NCBI GenBank assembly: GCA_903882965.1
Contig: CAIRZD010000169.1
Location: 1-64,000, forward strand
Source of the DNA: an uncultured Bacteroidota bacterium
GTDB taxonomy: Bacteria; Bacteroidota; Bacteroidia; Chitinophagales; Chitinophagaceae
DNA length: 64,000 nucleotides
Direction of reading: 5' to 3'
Shown piece by piece: positions 54,700 to 61,255 of this stretch. Each line of letters begins with the position of its first letter. Position 1 is the first letter of the stretch. The translations under genes were made by a program, and so were the position numbers. Under the pieces are notes generated by a model. The model made no database searches and was not told the origin of the DNA. It worked only from the letters and a program-made list of their open reading frames with translations.

Positions 54700-54726
54700 C
54701 GAAGTCCCTTTAGGGATTTAGGGTTC
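54700..54726. repeat. C-rich intergenic hairpin repeat (before UbiD-type gene)
   Basis: TCCCTTTAGGGA core with ATTTAGGGTTC. On the minus strand it reads GAACCCTAAATCCCTAAAGG then GACTTCGC. Same layout as copies after mqnC and clpX. Confidence 0.5.
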
Positions 54727-54727
54727 T

Positions 54728-54735
54728 TAACTTTG
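54728..54735 (+). promoter_or_regulatory. -7 motif of UbiD-type gene (TAACTTTG)
   Basis: Exact TAnnTTTG ending 4 nt before the ATG at 54740. Same octamer and spacing as in front of mqnD. Confidence 0.55.
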
Positions 54736-54739
54736 CCCC

Positions 54740-56662
54740 ATGGCATACAAATCGCTGCGCGCATTTATAGATGCGCTCGAACAGGCAGGTGAATTAGTAA
54801 GGATAAAAACTTTCGTCGATCCCGTACTCGAAATTGCAGAAATAACCGACCGCATTTCAAAAACCCCCGACAGAAATAAAGCGCTCCTTTTCGAGAATAC
54901 CGGCACAGATTTTCCCTTGCTAATTAACTCCATGGGCAGTGAGCGCCGCATGTGCATAGCCCTTGGTGTCAACGCGCTTGATGATGTTACCCGCGATATA
55001 GAAGACCTCTTCAAAAAACTCTCCGCACCCAAAAACGGTATGCTCGAAAAGCTGGCCATGCTCCCGCAACTCAGCAAATTCGCCTCATGGATGCCCAAAG
55101 TGATCGGTGGCCGTGGTGCATGCCAGGAAGTGGTCATGGAAAAACCCAACCTCGATTTGCTGCCCATCCTCAAGTGCTGGCCCGAAGATGGTGGCCGCTT
55201 CATCACACTCCCTGCCATACACACCAAAGACCCCAACAATGGCATCCGCAATATCGGCATGTACCGCATGCAGGTATTCGATCCCACTATGACCGGTATG
55301 CACTGGCACAAACATAAAGTCTCTGCACGCCATTTCAATGAATATAAAAAGCTCGGCAAGCGCATGCCCGTAGCCGTAGCCCTCGGTGGCGACCCGGTTT
55401 ACACATACGCTGCCACAGCCCCACTCCCCGAAAATGTGGATGAGTATATGCTCGCAGGCTTCCTCCGCAAAAAGAAAGTAGAAATGGTGCGCTGCATCAC
55501 CCAGCCCGACCTCGAAGTACCCGCTGATGCCGATTTCATTATCGAAGGCTACGTTGATCCGGGCGAAGATCTTATATGGGAGGGCCCCTTCGGCGATCAC
55601 ACCGGCTACTACTCACTCCCTGATTTTTATCCCCGGTTTCATGTCACTGCCATTACGCACCGTAAGGATGCCGTATACCCCGCCACAATTGTAGGCATAC
55701 CCCCGCAGGAAGATGCATGGCTCGGCAAAGCCACAGAGCGCATATTCCTCACACCTATCAAGATGACCATGGTACCCGAGATCACAGACATGAATATGCC
55801 GGTTGAAGGAGTTTTTCATAATCTCGTTATCACTACCATCAATAAAGAATACGCCGGCCAGGGCCAGAAGGTGATGAATGCCATGTGGGGCGCCGGCCAA
55901 ATGATGTTCAATAAAATTCTTGTGCTCACTGATGGCCCTGCTGCCAGCGGCATAAAAATAGACGACTATAAAGCGCTTACCCATTACGTACTTAATAATG
56001 TAAACCCCGTCACCGATATTTATTTCAGCCAGGGTCCTATGGACGTACTTGACCATAGCTGCTCAAAACTCGGCTTCGGTGGCAAAATGTGCATCGATGG
56101 CACCAGAAAAATGGAAGAAGAAATAACTACACCCTTGCTTCCGTTCAAACTCCATACTTCCTTCTCAAAAAATAATATATTGTCCGGTTTCCACGAAATT
56201 ACCGGTATCAACGAAAAACTTGCCGGTGAGTGGGATATGCCCATATTAATGGTTGCGGTCAAAAAAACAAGGCCAAATCAAATAATAGAATTGCATGAAA
56301 AACTTGCCTCCCAACCCGGCCTTGACGGAATAAAAATTATATTATATGTCGAACACACTATAAATACTGATGATATAGCAGACGTATTATGGCGTTTTTG
56401 CAATAACCTCGACCCAAAAAGAGACCATTTTTATGGCGGGGAGCAAAAAAATATATTAGGCCTCGATGGTACACGCAAAACAAAAAAATTCGATAACTTT
56501 GATAGGCCGTGGCCCAATATCATAGTCGCTGATGACAAAACAATAGCAGCTGTTGATAACAAATGGAATAGCTTAGGATTGGGTGAAAAAATTATTTCTC
56601 CATCTTTTCGGTATAAAACCCAACTATATAGGGGGGGTGCGACTGTCTTAGATAGTGAGTAA
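54740..56662 (+). CDS. UbiD-family menaquinone biosynthesis decarboxylase
   Basis: 640 residues, longer than E. coli UbiD (497) and fitting the futalosine-pathway decarboxylase subgroup. UbiD-family positions are clear: GMYRMQVFD, HKHKVSARHFNEYK, GGDPVYTYAA, EGPFGDHTGYYS and the ATERIF segment. The family uses prenylated FMN; in the futalosine route it decarboxylates dihydroxynaphthoate. mqnC and mqnD in the same window make this assignment likely. A UbiX-type flavin prenyltransferase gene was not seen here. Confidence 0.9.
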   Translation: MAYKSLRAFIDALEQAGELVRIKTFVDPVLEIAEITDRISKTPDRNKALLFENTGTDFPLLINSMGSERRMCIALGVNALDDVTRDIEDLFKKLSAPKNGMLEKLAMLPQLSKFASWMPKVIGGRGACQEVVMEKPNLDLLPILKCWPEDGGRFITLPAIHTKDPNNGIRNIGMYRMQVFDPTMTGMHWHKHKVSARHFNEYKKLGKRMPVAVALGGDPVYTYAATAPLPENVDEYMLAGFLRKKKVEMVRCITQPDLEVPADADFIIEGYVDPGEDLIWEGPFGDHTGYYSLPDFYPRFHVTAITHRKDAVYPATIVGIPPQEDAWLGKATERIFLTPIKMTMVPEITDMNMPVEGVFHNLVITTINKEYAGQGQKVMNAMWGAGQMMFNKILVLTDGPAASGIKIDDYKALTHYVLNNVNPVTDIYFSQGPMDVLDHSCSKLGFGGKMCIDGTRKMEEEITTPLLPFKLHTSFSKNNILSGFHEITGINEKLAGEWDMPILMVAVKKTRPNQIIELHEKLASQPGLDGIKIILYVEHTINTDDIADVLWRFCNNLDPKRDHFYGGEQKNILGLDGTRKTKKFDNFDRPWPNIIVADDKTIAAVDNKWNSLGLGEKIISPSFRYKTQLYRGGATVLDSE

Positions 56663-56698
56663 CGATTTTTTTTATAACTTTAATAAAATTTAAAAACA

Positions 56699-57088
56699 AT
56701 GAAACGTATTCTATTAGCTTGTATCCTGGTTGCAGCTACCTGCACAGTTGGTTCTATTCAACGCGCATCTGCGCAAACAGTAACTCATATTTCTGCGTCC
56801 GCTTTTACGGCAGAGATCAATCTGCTTGACTCATACATAGGCGCAGGTAATATGACAGCTGCACAATCTACTTGGGATACTGTTAATAATATGATGATAT
56901 CTGTCCTTGGTTACACCAAAAACAGCATCAGGACTGCAGCTACACCTGCCGACAAAACAACATATACCAATCTCGTTACAAATCAAAGGACTATTTATCA
57001 AACGATTTGGACACTTAAAACTGATCTTGCTGCAAATCGTGTAGCACTCCATACCAAACTCGGTGAGTTTGATGCAACGATCTATTGA
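56699..57088 (+). CDS. Small secreted helical protein, unrecognised
   Basis: 129 residues with a signal peptide ending ASAQ (about residue 26). The mature part is helical, Thr- and Ala-rich, and starts HISASAFTAEINLLDSYIGA, with a second similar helix around YTNLVTNQRTIYQTIWTLK. No Cys, no known motif. A strong terminator follows, so it is a single transcription unit or the end of one with the UbiD-type gene 36 nt upstream. Confidence 0.65.
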   Translation: MKRILLACILVAATCTVGSIQRASAQTVTHISASAFTAEINLLDSYIGAGNMTAAQSTWDTVNNMMISVLGYTKNSIRTAATPADKTTYTNLVTNQRTIYQTIWTLKTDLAANRVALHTKLGEFDATIY

Positions 57089-57113
57089 TCCTAACTTAGA
57101 TAATATAATGGTT

Positions 57114-57144
57114 TATAAAGTTCCGGCATCCCCGGAACTTTATA
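57114..57144 (+). terminator. Intrinsic terminator
   Basis: 13-bp stem TATAAAGTTCCGG / CCGGAACTTTATA with a 5-base loop, followed by TGTTTATTAT. It is T-poor, so it may be only partly efficient. Confidence 0.7.
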
Positions 57145-57215
57145 TGTTTATTATACACTTATAGTATTTATTTTTACCTTTAACCTTTAGCTTCTCACCC
57201 TTCATTTATTACCAT

Positions 57216-57602
57216 ATGCCAAAAAGAGTTACAAACCTCGGAGGTATTTTCTTCAAATGCGATAACCCTGCTGCTGTCCGCAGTTGGTACGCCACTCATC
57301 TGGGCCTTGATACAAACGATTATGGCGCCACCTTCGAATGGCGAGATGCCGCTGAGCCTGATAAAAAAGGCTCTACCGTTTGGAGCCCTTTCGCTAAAGA
57401 AACTAAATATTTTGAGCCCTCCGGAAAAGATTTCATGATCAACTTCCGTGTGGAAAACCTCGAATGGCTCTTAACAGAACTAAAGAAAGAAGGCATTGAG
57501 CCCCTCGGCGAAATGCAGGTATTTGATTACGGAAAATTCGCCCACATCGTTGACCCCGAAGGCAACAAAATAGAATTATGGGAAGCCAATGATGGTGAAT
57601 AA
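57216..57602 (+). CDS. VOC family (glyoxalase/bleomycin-resistance-like) protein
   Basis: 128 residues with one VOC fold: a first beta-alpha-beta unit (LGGIFFKCDNPAAVRSWYAT then HLGLD), and a second ending GKFAHIVDPEGNKIELWEAN, where Glu and His occupy metal-ligand positions. Such proteins act as dimers on small molecules; the substrate is unknown. Preceded by a weak T-rich stretch vaguely like the heptamer element. Confidence 0.88.
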   Translation: MPKRVTNLGGIFFKCDNPAAVRSWYATHLGLDTNDYGATFEWRDAAEPDKKGSTVWSPFAKETKYFEPSGKDFMINFRVENLEWLLTELKKEGIEPLGEMQVFDYGKFAHIVDPEGNKIELWEANDGE

Positions 57603-57635
57603 AGAATAATGATCAGCGATAAAAATATTAAGTGA

Positions 57636-57980
57636 TCACAGTGACAGAATAACGCCACTTATCAGCGTCATTATTTCGTCCAGCTTTGTCGACAATTTTT
57701 TATCAAAACCATGCCCTTCTGAATGTTCGCACAAATAAAACCAGTACCATGTATCATGCGCTGCTTTATCTGCTTCTTTCATCCTGTAAATAAAGTCTTT
57801 TTCAGCGTCAGCACTGCGTGCACCTATAATGTGCGCGCCTATACTCGTGCCACTGATTAAAACCTGGTTTGCCAATACATGCTTCTGCTTACCTTCCAGT
57901 TCCTCCACATACTTAATGACCATCAACGAAAACTCTATAGATTGTTGAATAATCGCATCTTTTGAATGGTCTTTTTTCAT
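57636..57980 (-). CDS. Four-helix-bundle protein (23S rRNA IVS-type family)
   Basis: 114 residues from ATG 57980 (MKKDHSKDAIIQQS). Motifs ANQVLISGTSIGAHIIGARS and DFIYRMKEADKAAHDTWYW are typical of the family named after proteins encoded in 23S rRNA intervening sequences. No rRNA is nearby, and many free-standing members exist with unknown function. An open frame runs 16 codons further upstream, but the shorter start fits the family better. Confidence 0.88.
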   Translation of the reverse strand: MKKDHSKDAIIQQSIEFSLMVIKYVEELEGKQKHVLANQVLISGTSIGAHIIGARSADAEKDFIYRMKEADKAAHDTWYWFYLCEHSEGHGFDKKLSTKLDEIMTLISGVILSL

Positions 57981-58204
57981 GTTTCGGTTTTCTTTTATGG
58001 ATACCAAATATAACCACATTATTAACATGTGGCGCGTTTTCTAACCCATTTCACATAAATCAATAATAAATGGTTCAAAAAGTGAAATCGGCCGGCATAA
58101 AGTAATCAAGCTATATCGCATATAATTATTGCAAACTTGTTTAACATTTTGCTGAAAACTTACTCATTATTTGTTGGTAAATTCGCGTTTGGATATATTC
58201 AGTG

Positions 58205-58212
58205 TACGTTTG
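58205..58212 (+). promoter_or_regulatory. -7 motif of vWA gene (TACGTTTG)
   Basis: Exact TAnnTTTG ending 17 nt before the ATG at 58230. A TTTG at 58188-58191 is only 13 nt upstream. Confidence 0.5.
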
Positions 58213-58229
58213 TTATTTAAGTGTGTTTC

Positions 58230-60752
58230 ATGAAGTTTAAAGGACTTTTTTTACTTTTTTTTACTTTCTTTTATATCCACCATTCATTTGCCCAGCTAAA
58301 GGGCGAACTCACCCAGTCACGCATTCTAATCTTGCTCGATGAATCATCCAGCATGATACAAAAATGGCCAAGCGGCAAAGAAAAATACAAAGCAGCTGAT
58401 GAGCTCATCCTACATCTTATGGATAGCATTTATGCCATAAATCCTGATGTTGAGTTTTCACTCCGTGTTTTCGGACACCAGTACACCGTTGAGCAAAACA
58501 ACTGCTACGATACAAAAAACGAGGTCCCGTTCAGTAAAGACAACAGGGTACAAATGTCTTTGCGCCTTGATGACATACGCCCGCTTGGAGTTACACCTAT
58601 TTCTTATGCCCTGTTGCAGGCCGCAAAATTCGATCTTGTTGATGAGGAGCACAATGCATATAGCATTATCCTTTTTACAGACGGAGGCGAAAGTTGTGGT
58701 GGTGATATCTGCGAGGTGATGAAGAAGCTTATGAAATATAAAGTCTACTTCAAACCATACATCGTTAGCCTCGAAGATGACGCCACCCTGAAAACTACTT
58801 ACTCCTGTATGGGCGATTTTCTACAGGTAACAAAAGATGCCGACATGCCCAAAGCGGTTAGCACCATTGTTAATGCATTCCGTCCTGCAATAAAGATCAC
58901 CAAAACAGATTATAAGCAAATACAAACCCTGGCCGCAAATGTGCCCAGCGCGTTGAAAGTAAACATCCCGGTAACAGATCTCGACCAACATCCGGATACT
59001 AAAGTCATTAAAAAAGAATCTGAAGAAATACCGCTTCCAAAACCAGTAAAAACATTTAAGGATTCTACTGCTAATTCAGTAGTGAAAGAAACACCCAAAA
59101 CAGACACCGTAGTTGCACCAAAACCCGTTTCCAAAATAAAGGTCGACGAAGCACCCGTAAAACCACCCACAGAAAAGATCGCACCGGTTGCTACTGCAAC
59201 ATGCATTTTATTATACACATCAGCACCCTTTGCAAAAGCACCTAAAAGCACCCTTGTTCCTTCTGTAGAAATAATAGTCCTGCCTCCGGCTGAGAATATT
59301 TCTGCTGCCATACCTGCACAACCCATACAAAGTAATACACCTGCTCCATCAACGATCGTCTTGAAAAATGTGCCTGTTCCTCAAGTAGAAATAATCACAA
59401 AGCCGGAACCTGAGCATATAACTGCTATCACGCCGCTGAATCTTAAAATGGCAAACTATTTTTTACCTCCGGCAAAACAAATGATTTTCATTGCGCCGCC
59501 ACCGCCACCGGTAATTGAAGTTCCCGTAACCCTTACAGCTGAGAAAATAACTGGCATATCATTATCTCCGTTGATCACAGTGCCGGTTACTAACGTCAGG
59601 GCGCCAAAGCCGGTTGCCATCAATGTACCACCCGTGCCGCAAATCCAGGTCCAGCTAACAGCCGAAAGTATTAACCGTGTGTCTGTAATGCAACAAAGAC
59701 CGGTTGCAACCGTAGACCTCGCAACTACAAAACCACAGGTAAGGCCTCTTGCACCATTACCCGCTCTTGTTATAGATAACCCGGTTGCTCCAAACAACCC
59801 TGATCAGATTACCCGTTTAAAAATTACAGAGATCAGGCCAAGACAAAATATTTTTGTGATCGAAGATAAAGGTATCTTTCCCCGTAAATTACCTCCGTTA
59901 CCGCCGCTTAAAATTGATATCCCTAAGGTCACGGTTAGCCAATCTACCGCACTGCCTGTAAAAGATGCTGCTCCATTTAAACCTGCAGAATTCACTGTTG
60001 TAACAGAAGATGCCAAAGAAACCTCGCTTGAAATTTATATCACTAACGGGCATGGAAAATTTTTTAACTCTACACCACAAATGTTGTTGCTGGAACCGGG
60101 TACAAACAAAGTAATTAAAACCTTCTACCGCACCGTTGATGCTAACGGAAACCCTGATCCACAAACCAATTTACCGGTAGGGACTTACAATATTGCTCTT
60201 TCAGCAAAGAAGACACTCGGCGTCAACAACGTAAAAATAGAACAGAATAAAAAGAAGAAGATCACGATCACCGTATTGCCGGCAAGCCTTAGTTTTGCTT
60301 ATGCAGATGCGCCCAAAAGACCTATAAACGAGTTCGTTGCAAGGGTCACCGAACGCAACAAAGCTCAAGGTCGCGTGCAGGATCAGAAATGCACTGCAGC
60401 CCTCGAATACGATGCAGGCAATTACCATATCATGATAAATACTTTTCCGCAAATAGACCGCAATGTGGATCTGGATTTTGAAGAAACCGTCATTACCATC
60501 CCGCAGCCCGGCTTCGTAAAATTCAACCACGACGACAACCTGAAGTCTGTTACGCTCTACAATCAGCAAGGCGATAAATTTGCATTTTTACAAACCATAA
60601 ACCTCAACGACCCTGCTGCACAGCCGCTCAGGATACAACCGGGCGAATACCAGGCGCACTACCACAAAGGCCCAGGCCAGGCTTCCGTTTCTGAAAAAGT
60701 TGTAATTTTTTTCGTAAAAGCTACCCAGACAACAGAGGTTGAATTAAATTAG
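58230..60752 (+). CDS. Secreted von Willebrand factor A protein with Pro-rich repeats
   Basis: 840 residues from ATG 58230 with a signal peptide ending SFAQ. A vWA domain (about 25-220) carries the MIDAS DxSxS motif as LLDESSSM and TDGGESCGG later. Residues ~250-590 are Pro/Val/Thr-rich and hold about five degenerate repeats of a V-P-x-V-E-I...A-E-x-I-x type (VPSVEIIVLPPAENISAAIP and VPQVEIITKPEPEHITAITP). The last ~250 residues form several beta-sandwich-like modules (SLEIYITNGHGKFF, NNVKIEQNKKKKITITVLP). Likely a surface or periplasmic scaffold; no enzymatic motif. The GNAT gene starts 4 nt after it. Confidence 0.82.
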   Translation: MKFKGLFLLFFTFFYIHHSFAQLKGELTQSRILILLDESSSMIQKWPSGKEKYKAADELILHLMDSIYAINPDVEFSLRVFGHQYTVEQNNCYDTKNEVPFSKDNRVQMSLRLDDIRPLGVTPISYALLQAAKFDLVDEEHNAYSIILFTDGGESCGGDICEVMKKLMKYKVYFKPYIVSLEDDATLKTTYSCMGDFLQVTKDADMPKAVSTIVNAFRPAIKITKTDYKQIQTLAANVPSALKVNIPVTDLDQHPDTKVIKKESEEIPLPKPVKTFKDSTANSVVKETPKTDTVVAPKPVSKIKVDEAPVKPPTEKIAPVATATCILLYTSAPFAKAPKSTLVPSVEIIVLPPAENISAAIPAQPIQSNTPAPSTIVLKNVPVPQVEIITKPEPEHITAITPLNLKMANYFLPPAKQMIFIAPPPPPVIEVPVTLTAEKITGISLSPLITVPVTNVRAPKPVAINVPPVPQIQVQLTAESINRVSVMQQRPVATVDLATTKPQVRPLAPLPALVIDNPVAPNNPDQITRLKITEIRPRQNIFVIEDKGIFPRKLPPLPPLKIDIPKVTVSQSTALPVKDAAPFKPAEFTVVTEDAKETSLEIYITNGHGKFFNSTPQMLLLEPGTNKVIKTFYRTVDANGNPDPQTNLPVGTYNIALSAKKTLGVNNVKIEQNKKKKITITVLPASLSFAYADAPKRPINEFVARVTERNKAQGRVQDQKCTAALEYDAGNYHIMINTFPQIDRNVDLDFEETVITIPQPGFVKFNHDDNLKSVTLYNQQGDKFAFLQTINLNDPAAQPLRIQPGEYQAHYHKGPGQASVSEKVVIFFVKATQTTEVELN

Positions 60753-60756
60753 TGTC

Positions 60757-61206
60757 ATGAACGATATCACCATATCCATCATATCCTCCGCTTCCCCTAA
60801 ATATCAGCCGGTATTTGATTTGCGCGATGAGATACTTCGTAAGCCACTCGGTCTTTCTCTAAAGGATGAAGACATGAGCCGCGATCACAAAAACATTATT
60901 TTTATTGCAGAGCATAACGATAAAATTATTGGTTGCGTTCTTCTCGAGCCCAAAGACCCCGGTACTGCCCAGCTCCGGGCCATGGCAGTATACAACGAAT
61001 GGCAGGGCAAAGGCATTGGCAAAATGTTAGTACAGGCCCTCGAAGATTATGCATGGCAAAACAACTACAAAAAAATTATCCTCCACGCCCGCAAAGTGAT
61101 CCATCCCTTTTACCTCAGCATGAATTATACGATCGTCGGTGATGAATTTAAAGAAGTCGGTATCCCCCACTTCCATATGGAAAAGGCTGAACCTAGTTTC
61201 ACTTGA
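60757..61206 (+). CDS. GNAT family N-acetyltransferase
   Basis: 149 residues with the acetyl-CoA motif LRAMAVYNEWQGKGIGKMLV near residue 77 and HARKVIHPFYLSMNY towards the end. Substrate unknown. It starts 4 nt after the vWA gene stop, so the two are probably co-transcribed. Convergent with polA, 49 nt apart. Confidence 0.92.
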   Translation: MNDITISIISSASPKYQPVFDLRDEILRKPLGLSLKDEDMSRDHKNIIFIAEHNDKIIGCVLLEPKDPGTAQLRAMAVYNEWQGKGIGKMLVQALEDYAWQNNYKKIILHARKVIHPFYLSMNYTIVGDEFKEVGIPHFHMEKAEPSFT

Positions 61207-61255
61207 TTAAAAGAAATCATGATAATCCATTAATCCTTTAATCATGGTTCAGACG

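Larger units (their letters stand above)
54280..54739. other. Repeat-rich gap with nested inverted repeats
   Basis: 460 bases without a gene. Visible structures: CCAAGGG TCT CCCTTGG (54318-54334); GCAAGCA TCC TGCTTGC (54347-54363); a larger inverted repeat CCTCACCC 54499-54506 with GGGTGAGG 54550-54557 enclosing CCCTGAGCGAAGCCGAAGGG; and the C-rich repeat at 54700-54726. These resemble dispersed intergenic elements of Bacteroidota. No coding sequence was recognised. Confidence 0.7.

Noticed and set aside
57171-57200. Sixth heptamer-like element before the VOC gene
   Set aside because: Only partial match, and it ends about 20 nt from the start codon, unlike the five clear copies.
57636-57980. 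IVS-type protein as a sign of a nearby 23S rRNA insertion
   Set aside because: No rRNA sequence is present; free-standing members of this family are common.
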